Source: Ramlibacter aurantiacus (GTDB taxonomy: Bacteria > Pseudomonadota > Gammaproteobacteria > Burkholderiales > Burkholderiaceae_C). From it: 64,000 nt of DNA. Under the pieces are notes generated by a model. The model was not told the origin of the DNA. It searched no databases and saw nothing but the letters and a program-made list of their open reading frames with translations. Both the position numbers and the translations under genes were made by a program. Below, piece after piece: positions 24,960 through 33,614 of this stretch. How positions within the stretch are numbered: position 1 is the first letter of the stretch; the number at the start of each line of letters is the position of its first letter. The DNA is taken from NCBI RefSeq assembly GCF_016722895.1, contig NZ_JAEQNA010000011.1, forward strand, positions 48,991-112,990. Direction: 5' to 3'.

Positions 24960-27202
24960 TGCCCCGCCGGATGCGCCGCGTGCGCCGGCCCCGGCAACTG
25001 CACGTCGTCGCCGCCGCTGCCGTCGTCCTCGACCCGGCGGGCCTGCGCCTCGTACAGCCGCCAGTACGAACCCTGCCGGGCCATCAGCTCGTCGTGCGGG
25101 CCGACCTCGACCACGCGGCCGCGGTCCATCACCACCAGCCGGTCGGCGCGGCGCAGGGTGGACAGGCGGTGCGCGATGGCGATGGTGGTTCGCCCCTGCA
25201 CCAGGTTGTCCAGCGCCTTCTGGATCTCTTTTTCCGTCTCGGTGTCGACGCTGGAGGTGGCCTCGTCCAGGATCAGGATGCGCGGGTCGATCAGCAGCGC
25301 GCGGGCGATGGAGATGCGCTGGCGTTCGCCGCCCGAGAGGCCCTGGCCTCGTTCGCCCACCATCGAGTCGTAGCCCAGCGGCAGGCGCAGGATGAATTCG
25401 TGCGCGTGCGCGGCGCGCGCGGCGGCCACGATTTCGGCGCGGCTCGCATCGGGGCGGCCGTAGGCGATGTTCTCGGCGATGGTGCCGAAGAAGAGAAACG
25501 GCTCCTGCAGCACCAGGCCGATGTGGCGCCGGTAGTCGGCCACGGCGAAGCGGCGGATGTCGGTGCCGTCCACCCTGATCGAGCCCTCGCTCACGTCGTA
25601 GAAGCGGCAGATCAGGTTGACCAGCGTGCTCTTGCCCGAGCCGCTGTGGCCCACCAGGCCGATCATCTCGCCTGGGCGGATGGACAGGTTCAGGTCGCGG
25701 ATCACGCTGCGGTTGCCGTAGCGAAAGCCCAGCCCCTGCATCTCGATGGCGCCCTGCAGGGCCGTGATCTTCACGGGCTGCGCCGGTTCGGGCACGTTGG
25801 AGACGTGGTCCAGGATGTCGAAGATGCGCTTGGCGCCGGCGGCCGCCTTCTGCGTGACCGAGACGATGCGGCTCATCGAGTCGAGCCGCGTGTAGAAGCG
25901 CCCGATGTAGGCGATGAAGGCGGTGAGCACGCCCACCGTGATCTGGCCGCGGCTCACCAGCCAGATGCCGAAGGCCCAGACCACCAGCAGGCCGATGTCG
26001 GTCAGCAGCGAGACGGTGGGCGAGAACACGCTCCAGGTCTTGTTCAGGCGGTCGTTGACGGCCAGGTTGGTCTGGTTGGCCTCGCGGAAGCGCTGCGCCT
26101 CGCGCCGCTCCTGGGCGAAGGCCTTGACCACGCGGATGCCGGGGATGGTGTCGGCCAGCACGCTGGTCACGTCGCCCCAGACCCGGTCGATCTTCTCGAA
26201 GCCGGTGCGCAGCCGGTCGCGCACGGCATGGATCATCCAGGCGATGAAGGGCAGCGGCAGCAGCGTCGCCAGGGCCAGCGAGGGGTCGATGGAGAACAGG
26301 ATGGCCGCCGTCATGGCGAACATCAGGACGTCGGTGGCGAAGTCGAGGGCGTGCAGCGACAGGAAGACCGAGATGCGGTCGGTCTCGGAGCCGATGCGCG
26401 CCACCAGGTCGCCGGTGCGCTTGCTGCCGAAATAGTCGAGCGACAGCTGCAGCAGGTGCTCGAAGGCCGCGGTGCGCAGGTCGGCCGCGATGCGCTCGGA
26501 TACCAGCGCCAGCAGCCAGGTGCGCGCCCAGCCCAGGCCCCACGCCAGCAGCGCCGAGCCCAGCAGGCCGGCGAGCAGCAGCCCCACGAAACCCGGATCG
26601 ATGCGCTGGCCGTTCTGGAACGGGATCAGCACCTCGTCCATGAGCGGAATGGTGAGGTAGGGCGGCACCAGCGTCGCCGCCGTGGAAGCGAGGGTGAGCA
26701 CGAAGCCGACCGCGAGCTGCTTGCGGTAGGGGCGGGCGAAGCGGCCCAGGCGCAGCAGGATCCAGGTGGACGTCGGGCGGCTGTCGTCGTCGTCCTCGTC
26801 GGGCTCGGCGTCGTCGTTGGCGGCCTCGACCGGCTCCGGCGCGCCGGCCTGCAGCCGTTCGAAGCGGGCGATGAAGGCCAGCACCGCGCCCTGCTGGGCC
26901 AGCGTGAAGCGCCACAGGGCCAGCCGCCGTTGGTGGTCGCAGAGTTCCAGCGTGCCGATGCCGGCGTGGTCGGCGTGGCGCAGGACCATGCCTTCGCACA
27001 GTCGCCAGTCGGACCAGTGGCCGCCCTGCCAACCGAGCAGGCGGCGATCGGTCAGGGCCAGCGCACCGGTTGCAAATTGCATCGCCGGACCGATGTCAAC
27101 CTCCAGGGTGGCCAGAACGTTCTCGTCGTGGTCGAGCCTGTTTTGGAGCGCGTTGCGCCAGTCCGGGCCCGGCTCTGCGGCTGCCGGAGAAGTAGATTGC
27201 AT
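24956..27202 (-). CDS. cyanophycin-locus ABC transporter (fused permease/ATPase)
   Basis: A 748-residue ABC half-transporter. The start chosen is the ATG at 27202 (MQSTSPAAAEPGPDWRNALQ) because the frame further upstream overlaps the divergent synthetase. Residues 1-140 form an extra cytosolic domain (PAMQFATGALALTDRRLLGW) ending in an acidic stretch (NDDAEPDEDDDD). Residues about 155-460 hold the six-helix membrane domain. The ATPase has Walker A GLVGHSGSGKSTLV, signature GLSGGERQRISIARAL and Walker B RILILDEATSSVD. It is followed by the DUF1854 gene with a four-base overlap and is divergent from the synthetase genes over 75 bp. Substrate is unproven; association with cyanophycin storage is known for this pair. 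Confidence 0.9.
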   Translation of the reverse strand: MQSTSPAAAEPGPDWRNALQNRLDHDENVLATLEVDIGPAMQFATGALALTDRRLLGWQGGHWSDWRLCEGMVLRHADHAGIGTLELCDHQRRLALWRFTLAQQGAVLAFIARFERLQAGAPEPVEAANDDAEPDEDDDDSRPTSTWILLRLGRFARPYRKQLAVGFVLTLASTAATLVPPYLTIPLMDEVLIPFQNGQRIDPGFVGLLLAGLLGSALLAWGLGWARTWLLALVSERIAADLRTAAFEHLLQLSLDYFGSKRTGDLVARIGSETDRISVFLSLHALDFATDVLMFAMTAAILFSIDPSLALATLLPLPFIAWMIHAVRDRLRTGFEKIDRVWGDVTSVLADTIPGIRVVKAFAQERREAQRFREANQTNLAVNDRLNKTWSVFSPTVSLLTDIGLLVVWAFGIWLVSRGQITVGVLTAFIAYIGRFYTRLDSMSRIVSVTQKAAAGAKRIFDILDHVSNVPEPAQPVKITALQGAIEMQGLGFRYGNRSVIRDLNLSIRPGEMIGLVGHSGSGKSTLVNLICRFYDVSEGSIRVDGTDIRRFAVADYRRHIGLVLQEPFLFFGTIAENIAYGRPDASRAEIVAAARAAHAHEFILRLPLGYDSMVGERGQGLSGGERQRISIARALLIDPRILILDEATSSVDTETEKEIQKALDNLVQGRTTIAIAHRLSTLRRADRLVVMDRGRVVEVGPHDELMARQGSYWRLYEAQARRVEDDGSGGDDVQLPGPAHAAHPAGQ

Positions 27203-27277
27203 GTGGCGGGTGTTGAGAAAACGCTGGGCCCGTGCCCTGGTTGAGACGCAGATTTTCGCCCAAGCGGGCTCCAATCC
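27203..27277. promoter_or_regulatory. divergent promoter gap of the cyanophycin locus
   Basis: The 75 bp between the ABC transporter start (27202) and the first synthetase start (27278) must contain both promoters. I cannot assign -35/-10 boxes with confidence. Confidence 0.4.
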
Positions 27278-29461
27278 ATGAGCATCAAGAACGACATTCG
27301 ACTGCTGCGCGTCAATTACCTGCGCGGCCCCAACATGTGGACGTACCGGCCGGTGCTGGAGACCTGGCTGGACCTCGGCGAGCTGGAAGACTGGCCGTCG
27401 AACCGTCTGCCCGGCTTCAACCATCGGCTGGACAAGCTGCTGCCGGCGCTGATCGAGCACCACTGCGGGGTGGGCGAACGCGGCGGTTTCCTGCAGCGGC
27501 TCGAGGAGGGCACCTGGGCCGGCCACGTCCTGGAGCACGTGGTGATCGAACTGCTGAACCTGGCCGGCATGCCCACCGCCTTCGGCCAGACCCGCAGCAC
27601 CACGCAGCGCGGCGTGTACCGCATGGTGTTCCGCGCCCGGGATGAGAAAGTCGCGCGCTGCGCGCTGGCGCATGGCCACCGGCTGCTGATGGCGGCCATC
27701 AACGACACCCCGTTCGAAGTGGCCGCCGCCGTGGCGGACATCCGCGAGCAGGTCGACCGGTGCTACCTCGGCCCCAGCACCGCGGCCATCGTCGGGGCCG
27801 CGACGGACCGGCACATCCCGCATATCCGCCTGAACGAAGGCAACCTGGTGCAACTGGGCCACGGGGCCCGCCAGCGGCGCATCTGGACGGCCCAGACCGA
27901 CCGCACCAGCGCCGTCGCCCAGGGCATCGCCGGCGACAAGGACCTGACCAAGCGCCTCATCGCCGGCTGCGGCGTGCCCGTGCCCGAAGGGCGCGTCGTC
28001 GCGACGCCGGCCGAAGCCTGGGAAGCCGCGCAGGACATCGGCCTGCCGGTGGTCGTCAAGCCCACCGATGCCAACCACGGCCGCGGCGTCATGCTCGACC
28101 TGCGCTCGCAGGCCGACGTCGAGGCGGCCTTTCCTGTTGCGGCGCAGCAGGGCAGCGAGGTCCTGGTCGAACGCTACATCCCCGGCGACGAGCACCGTCT
28201 GCTGGTGGTCGGCGGGCAGGTGGTGGCGGCCGTGCGCGGCGAGACCGCCTCGGTCGTGGCCGATGGCCGTTCGACCGTGCGCCAGCTGGTCGACGCCCAG
28301 CTCAATAGCGACCCGCGCCGGGGCGAGAGCGAAGACCACCCGCTGAACCGCCTGGTGTTCGAGGAAGACGACGTGATGCTGGGCGAGGTGACCCGCCAGG
28401 GGCTCACGCCCGACGCCGTGCCCGAGGCCGGGCGCAGGGTGCTGATCCTGCGCAACGGCAACCTGGCGATCGACTGCACCGACCAGGTCCATCCCGAGGT
28501 CGAGCACGTGGCCACCCTGGCCGCGCGCATCGTCGGCCTGGACATCGCCGGCATCGACCTGGTGGCGCAGGACATCGGCCGCCCGCTGCACCAGCAGGGC
28601 GGCGCCATCGTCGAGGTCAACGCCGGCCCCGGCCTGCTGCCCCACCTGAAGCCCGCGGCCGGCAAGCCGCGCCCGGTGGGCCGCGCCATCGTCGACGCGC
28701 TGTTCCCCGAGGACGCCGACACCGCGCAGGTGGGCCGCATCCCCATCGTCGGCGTCGCCGGCACGCGCGGCACCACCCGCATCGCGCGGCTGGTCGCCTG
28801 GCTCGGCCAGTTGCGTGGCCTGCGGGTGGGCCTGGCCTGCGCCGACGGCCTGTACCTCGACCGGCGCTGCCTGGCGAGCGGCGATGCGCGCTGCTTCGAC
28901 CTGTCGCACCGGCTGCTGGTCAACCGCAACGTGCAGGCCGCGGTCTTCGAGAACGATGCCCGCAGCGTGCTGCGCGATGGCCTGGCCTACGACCGCTGCA
29001 CCATCGGCGTGGTCACCGACATCGACGGCGCCGAGGCGCTGGCCGAGTTCGACGTGCAGTCGCCCGAGCAGATGGTCAAGGTGCTGCGCACGCAGGTCGA
29101 CGTGGTGCTGGACGACGGCGTGGCCGTGCTGAACGCGGCCGACGAACGCGTGGCCGCCCTGGCCGACCTGTGCGACGGCGAGGCCATCCTCTACGCGGCC
29201 GATCCGCGCACGCCGGCGCTGCAGGCGCATCGCGCCAGCGGCGCGCGCGGCGGCCGTGCCGTTACCCTGAACAACGGGCGCGTGGTGCTGGCCACCGGCA
29301 GCAGCGAGACGCGGCTGGCGCCGCTGTCACCCTCGGCGCGCGGCAACCTGGACGACGACGTCCTGCTCGCCGCGGTCGCCACCGCCTGGGCGCTGGACAT
29401 CCCGTCCGACCTGATCATCGCCGGCATCGAGACCTTCGACGCCCATCACGCCGCAGCCTGA
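27278..29461 (+). CDS. cphA': cyanophycin synthetase paralogue with degenerate Mur-ligase site
   Basis: A 727-residue relative of cyanophycin synthetase, shorter than the 858-residue CphA next to it. The N-terminal domain (NYLRGPNMWTYRPVLETWLD) and the ATP-grasp domain are preserved, with VVVKPTDANHGRGVML, ERYIPGDEHRLLVVGG and IVEVNAGPGLLPH. The Mur-ligase-like P-loop, GTNGKTT in CphA, reads GTRGTTR at residues 495-501 and has lost the ATP-binding lysine. The TARGGILREG motif of CphA reads NDARSVLRDG. One of the two ligation sites is therefore probably dead, as in cyanobacterial CphA2, though that protein has a different truncation. The gene lies 8 bp before cphA and is likely cotranscribed. 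It may use beta-Asp-Arg dipeptides or serve as a primer or structural subunit. Confidence 0.88.
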   Translation: MSIKNDIRLLRVNYLRGPNMWTYRPVLETWLDLGELEDWPSNRLPGFNHRLDKLLPALIEHHCGVGERGGFLQRLEEGTWAGHVLEHVVIELLNLAGMPTAFGQTRSTTQRGVYRMVFRARDEKVARCALAHGHRLLMAAINDTPFEVAAAVADIREQVDRCYLGPSTAAIVGAATDRHIPHIRLNEGNLVQLGHGARQRRIWTAQTDRTSAVAQGIAGDKDLTKRLIAGCGVPVPEGRVVATPAEAWEAAQDIGLPVVVKPTDANHGRGVMLDLRSQADVEAAFPVAAQQGSEVLVERYIPGDEHRLLVVGGQVVAAVRGETASVVADGRSTVRQLVDAQLNSDPRRGESEDHPLNRLVFEEDDVMLGEVTRQGLTPDAVPEAGRRVLILRNGNLAIDCTDQVHPEVEHVATLAARIVGLDIAGIDLVAQDIGRPLHQQGGAIVEVNAGPGLLPHLKPAAGKPRPVGRAIVDALFPEDADTAQVGRIPIVGVAGTRGTTRIARLVAWLGQLRGLRVGLACADGLYLDRRCLASGDARCFDLSHRLLVNRNVQAAVFENDARSVLRDGLAYDRCTIGVVTDIDGAEALAEFDVQSPEQMVKVLRTQVDVVLDDGVAVLNAADERVAALADLCDGEAILYAADPRTPALQAHRASGARGGRAVTLNNGRVVLATGSSETRLAPLSPSARGNLDDDVLLAAVATAWALDIPSDLIIAGIETFDAHHAAA

Positions 29462-29469
29462 AGTCCCCC

Positions 29470-32046
29470 ATGGAAATCTCCCGCATCCGCGCGCTGCGCG
29501 GGCCCAACCTGTGGAGCCGCCACACGTCCATCGAGGCCGTCGTGAGCTGCGCCGAAGACGAACTCGCGGTCACCGACCGCCCCGGATTCGAGATCCGCCT
29601 GCGCAAGCTCTTTCCGAACATCGGCGCCCTGCACGCGGGCGGGCCGGTGTCGCTGGCGCACGTGCTCGAGGCCGCCGCGCTGGCGCTGCAGGAAGAAGCC
29701 GGCTGCCCGGTGAGCTTCAGCCGCACCCAACCCACGGTCGAACCCGGCGTGTTCCAGGTCGTCGTCGAATACAGCGAAGAGGCGGTCGGCCGCCTCGCCT
29801 TCGAGCTCGCGCAACAACTGGTGGCGGCCACGCTCGATCCGCAGGCCGCCTTCGACATCGACGCCGCGCTCGCCCGCCTGTGCGAAACCGACGAGGACGT
29901 CCGCCTGGGCCCCAGCACGGGGTCGATCGTGCAGGCCGCGGCGGCACGCGGCATCCCGTGCCGGCGCCTGACCGACGGCAGCCTGGTGCAGTTCGGCTGG
30001 GGCAGGCACCAGCGCCGCATCTGGGCCGCCGAGGTGGACCAGACCAGCGCCGTGTCCGAATCCATCGCGCAGGACAAGGAGCTGAGCAAGCAGCTGCTGC
30101 GTTCCGTCGGCGTGCCGGTGCCGATGGGGCGGCCGGTGGCCGACGAGGCCGACGCCTGGGCCGCCGCGCTCGACGTGGGCCTGCCGGTGGTGGTCAAGCC
30201 CCGCGACGGCAACCAGGGCAAGGGCATCACCGTCAACGTGACCACGCGCGAAGGCATGGCGCTGGCGTACCACGCGGCCGCCGGGATCGGCGAGGTGATG
30301 GTCGAGAGGTACCTTCCCGGCAGCGATTTCCGGCTGCTGGTGGTGGGCGACCAATTGGTCGCCGCCGCCCGGCGCGAGCCGCCCACGGTGGTGGGGGACG
30401 GCGAGCACACCGTCGCCGACCTGGTCGCCAAGGTCAATGCCGATCCGCGTCGCGGTGACGGCCACGCCACGCCCTTGACCAAGATCCGCATCGACGACAT
30501 CGCCGTCGCGCTGCTCGCCGAGCAGGGCCTCACCATCGACTGCGTGCCGGCGCGTGGCCAGCGCGTGCGGATGCGGCACAACGCCAACCTGTCCACCGGC
30601 GGCACCGCCACCGACGTCACCGACGACGTCCATCCCGAAGTGGCCGAGCGCGCCATCGCGGCGGCGCAGATGGTGGGCCTGCACGTGTGCGGCGTCGACA
30701 TGGTCTGCGAGAGCGTGCTCAAGCCGCTGGAGGAGCAGGGCGGCGGCATCGTCGAGGTGAACGCCGCGCCAGGGCTGCGCATGCACCTGTCGCCCTCGTA
30801 CGGCAAGCCGCGCAACGTGGGCGCGGCCATCGTCGACCACCTGTTCGAGCCGGGCCACGACGGCCGCATCCCGGTGGTCGCGGTCACCGGCACCAACGGC
30901 AAGACAACCACCGCGCGGCTGATCGCGCACGTGTTCGCCGGCAGCGGCCTGACGGTGGGCATGACCAACACCGACGGCGTCTACGTCGACGGCCGGCAGA
31001 TCGACTCGGGCGACTGCAGCGGCCCCAAGAGCGCGCGCAGCGTGCTCATGCACCCCGAGGTCGAGGCGGCGGTGTTCGAGACCGCGCGTGGCGGCATCCT
31101 GCGCGAAGGCCTGGGCTTCGACCACTGCCAGGTGGCGGTGGTCACCAACGTCGGCGCCGGCGACCACCTGGGGCTGCACTACATCACCACGGTGGAAGAT
31201 CTCGCCGTCCTCAAGCGCGTGGTCGTGCAGAACGTGACGCCCAAGGAGGGCTGGGCCGTGCTCAACGCCGCCGACCCCCATGTCGCCGCGATGGCCCGCA
31301 CCTGCCCCGGCAAGGTGATCTACTTCGCCGCCGACCGGCACCACGCCGAGATGACGGCGCACCGCGCGCTGGGCGGGCGCACGGTCTACGTCGACCGCAC
31401 GCTCGATGGCGGCTCGGTGGTCGCGGCCGAAGGCAGCTGGCGGCGGCACGTGCGCCTGGCCGACATCCCGGTCACCCGCAACGGCACCATCGGTTTCCAG
31501 GTCGAGAACGTGATGGCCGCCGTCGGCGCCGCCTGGGGCGCGGGCTTGGCCTGGGACGCGATCCGCAGCGGGCTGGCGACCTTCGTGAACGACGCGCGCA
31601 CCGTGCCCGGCCGCTTCAACATCATGGACTGGCGGGGCGCGACCGTCATCGCCGACTACGGGCACAACCCCGATGCGATGCGCGCCCTGGTGGCCGCGGT
31701 CGACGCCATGCCGTCGAAGCGCCGCACGGTGGTGATCAGTGCCGCCGGCGACCGCCGCGACGAGGACATCCGCGAGCAGACCATGATCCTGGGCGCCGCC
31801 TTCGACGACGTGCTGCTGTACCAGGACGCCGCCCAGCGCGGGCGGGCCGACGGCGAGGTGATGGGGCTGCTGCGCCAGGGCCTGCAAGGCGCGAGCCGCA
31901 CCACGCATGTCGAGGAAATCCGGGGCGAGTTCGCCGCCATCGACGCGGCGCTCGCGCGCCTGCAGCCCGGCGACCTGTGCCTGGTGCTGGTCGACCAGGT
32001 GGACGAGGCGCTCGCCTACCTGGCCCGCCGCATCGCCGGCGGTTGA
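29470..32046 (+). CDS. cphA: cyanophycin synthetase
   Basis: An 858-residue CphA that would make multi-L-arginyl-poly-L-aspartate by alternating ATP-dependent ligations. The ATG at 29470 (MEISRIRALRGPNLWSRHTS) is 8 bp after the upstream paralogue. The N-terminal domain includes GCPVSFSRTQPTVEPGVFQV. ATP-grasp motifs are VVVKPRDGNQGKGITVN, VERYLPGSDFRLLVVGD and VEVNAAPGLRMHLSPS. The Mur-ligase half has the intact P-loop VTGTNGKTTTARLIAH (P-loop at 474-480), FETARGGILREGLGFD and DYGHNPDAMRAL near the end. Both active sites look complete, so this is the active synthetase of the pair. No cyanophycinase is in the window. Confidence 0.95.
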   Translation: MEISRIRALRGPNLWSRHTSIEAVVSCAEDELAVTDRPGFEIRLRKLFPNIGALHAGGPVSLAHVLEAAALALQEEAGCPVSFSRTQPTVEPGVFQVVVEYSEEAVGRLAFELAQQLVAATLDPQAAFDIDAALARLCETDEDVRLGPSTGSIVQAAAARGIPCRRLTDGSLVQFGWGRHQRRIWAAEVDQTSAVSESIAQDKELSKQLLRSVGVPVPMGRPVADEADAWAAALDVGLPVVVKPRDGNQGKGITVNVTTREGMALAYHAAAGIGEVMVERYLPGSDFRLLVVGDQLVAAARREPPTVVGDGEHTVADLVAKVNADPRRGDGHATPLTKIRIDDIAVALLAEQGLTIDCVPARGQRVRMRHNANLSTGGTATDVTDDVHPEVAERAIAAAQMVGLHVCGVDMVCESVLKPLEEQGGGIVEVNAAPGLRMHLSPSYGKPRNVGAAIVDHLFEPGHDGRIPVVAVTGTNGKTTTARLIAHVFAGSGLTVGMTNTDGVYVDGRQIDSGDCSGPKSARSVLMHPEVEAAVFETARGGILREGLGFDHCQVAVVTNVGAGDHLGLHYITTVEDLAVLKRVVVQNVTPKEGWAVLNAADPHVAAMARTCPGKVIYFAADRHHAEMTAHRALGGRTVYVDRTLDGGSVVAAEGSWRRHVRLADIPVTRNGTIGFQVENVMAAVGAAWGAGLAWDAIRSGLATFVNDARTVPGRFNIMDWRGATVIADYGHNPDAMRALVAAVDAMPSKRRTVVISAAGDRRDEDIREQTMILGAAFDDVLLYQDAAQRGRADGEVMGLLRQGLQGASRTTHVEEIRGEFAAIDAALARLQPGDLCLVLVDQVDEALAYLARRIAGG

Positions 32047-32164
32047 CCCGGAGCGCCGCGGCAGCCCAGGCTTTACGCGCGGGATACACGCACGGCCCGC
32101 GTGTTCAGCCCGGGTTCACGGCGCGCTGCGGATCATGGCTGCACCACAACCCAAGGAGCTGTCC

Positions 32165-32557
32165 ATGACCCGCTTTCCCCTGAAGAACCTGGTCGCTTGC
32201 ACCATCGCCCTCGGTGCGTTGGCAGTGGGGTCCGCGGCCCACGCGCGCGGCGAGTTCGCCGGCGGCGCCGATCCCCATCGCGCGGCGCGCTCGACCACGG
32301 TGGTGATCCAGCACCGCCCCGTGCTCAAGCCGCACGCGCTGCCGGTGCACCCGCAGCACGGATGGGCCGCCCCGCGCCCCCAGCGCGATGCCCGCGACCG
32401 GTATGACCATCACCGTTACTCGCGTGGCGATTCGCGCTTCGATCCCCGTTTCTACGGCGCACGGCACGTGCCTCGCCACGGTGCCTGGGGTGACTTCGAT
32501 CGCGACGGCGTGCCCAACCGGTACGACCGCGCGCCGCGCAATCCGCGGCGTCATTGA
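32165..32557 (+). CDS. small secreted basic protein with a calcium-loop-like motif
   Basis: A 130-residue protein with a clear signal peptide (MTRFPLKNLVACTIALGALA then VGSAAHARG). The mature part is rich in His, Arg, Asp and Pro. The C-terminal DFDRDGVPNRYDRAP resembles a thrombospondin type-3/EF-hand-like Dx[DN]xDG calcium loop and is preceded by RHVPRHGAWG. A purine-rich CCAAGGAGC precedes the ATG at 32165. Function unknown. It is about 120 bp after cphA on the same strand but probably independent. Confidence 0.65.
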   Translation: MTRFPLKNLVACTIALGALAVGSAAHARGEFAGGADPHRAARSTTVVIQHRPVLKPHALPVHPQHGWAAPRPQRDARDRYDHHRYSRGDSRFDPRFYGARHVPRHGAWGDFDRDGVPNRYDRAPRNPRRH

Positions 32558-32697
32558 CGGGTGGCCCCGGCCGTCGTGGCGAGCAGCGCACGCCTGAGTG
32601 CGGGCCGGCACACGAAGGGTCCGAGAGGGAGCGACCGGGCCCGATCGTGCTGCCTACAATGCGCGGCCCCGCATTTCCCGATCCGGCGCATTCCCGA

Positions 32698-33507
32698 ATG
32701 GACATCGAAGTCAACGAAGAGCTCAAGGCCTACATCGATCCGCTGACGCCCGAGGAGTACCGGGCCCTCGAGCGCAGCATCCTGGCGGAGGGCTGCCGCG
32801 ACGCCCTGGTGCTGTGGGGCCACATGCTGGTGGACGGCCACAACCGCTACGCCATCTGCCGCCAGCACGGCCTGCCTTTCCAGACCGTGCAGAGCACGCG
32901 CTTCCGGTCGATCGAGGACGTGCACCTGTGGATGATCGACCAGCACCTGGGCCGCCGCAGCCTGTCGGACTTCCAGCGCGGTGTGCTGGCCTTGCGCAAG
33001 CGCGAGATCGTCGCCGCCCGGCTCATGCGCGCGCCGCAGCCAACCGACGCGGGCCCGGTCGAGGCCGCCACCGCCGAGCCCGCCGCGACCGAGCCCGCCG
33101 GCGAGGCGCGTGAGACCACGCGGGAGGCGCTGGCCCGCGTGGCCCGCCTGAGCAGCAGCCAGGTGATGCAGATCGAGAAGATCCAGAAGCAGGCCGCGCC
33201 CGAGGTGGTGGCTGCCGTCAGAGCTGGCGAGATTTCCATCAACGCGGCGGCCACCGTGGCCAGCCTGCCCCACGCCGAGCAGGTGGCCGCGGCCACCGGT
33301 GGCAAGGACGAACTCAAGCAGGCGGCCAAGCGGGTGCGCGAATCGCGCAAGAAGGTGGCTGTCGAGCCGTCGCCGGCAACCCGGCAGGACGAAGGTGCCG
33401 ACGAGGGCGAGGACACCCTCGAGTCGCTGCGTCGGCGCGTGGCCGCGCTGGCGGCGGAGAACCTGCAGCTGCGCGAGCAACTGGCCCGCTTGCAGGGAGA
33501 GTATTGA
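32698..33507 (+). CDS. ParB/Srx-fold protein with coiled-coil tail
   Basis: A 269-residue protein from the ATG at 32698 (MDIEVNEELKAYIDPLTPEE); an ATG at 32659 would add 13 residues, but the TACAAT at 32655-32660 looks like a promoter -10 box. The N-terminal domain has the ParB-like nucleotide motif MLVDGHNRYAICRQHGLPF and YRALERSILAEGCRDALVLW. The middle is Ala/Glu/Pro-rich, then a helical region (VARLSSSQVMQIEKIQKQA). A C-terminal coiled coil (LESLRRRVAALAAENLQLRE) may drive dimerisation. There is no ParA partner, so it is not a partition operon. A plasmid-derived regulator or nucleotide-binding factor is a possibility. Confidence 0.7.
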   Translation: MDIEVNEELKAYIDPLTPEEYRALERSILAEGCRDALVLWGHMLVDGHNRYAICRQHGLPFQTVQSTRFRSIEDVHLWMIDQHLGRRSLSDFQRGVLALRKREIVAARLMRAPQPTDAGPVEAATAEPAATEPAGEARETTREALARVARLSSSQVMQIEKIQKQAAPEVVAAVRAGEISINAAATVASLPHAEQVAAATGGKDELKQAAKRVRESRKKVAVEPSPATRQDEGADEGEDTLESLRRRVAALAAENLQLREQLARLQGEY

Positions 33508-33614
33508 AGAACTCTGCCATCGCCTGCTCACGCAGTCGCACGGCTCGCGTCCGGCGTCTGAGAGAGCCCGCACGAAGCAACGGGGCCAAGGCAGAGGCTG
33601 CGTGGGCTGGAGCC

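Noticed and set aside
32698..33507. ParABS partition locus
   Set aside because: Only the ParB-like gene is present; no ParA-like ATPase or parS-like palindromes were seen beside it.
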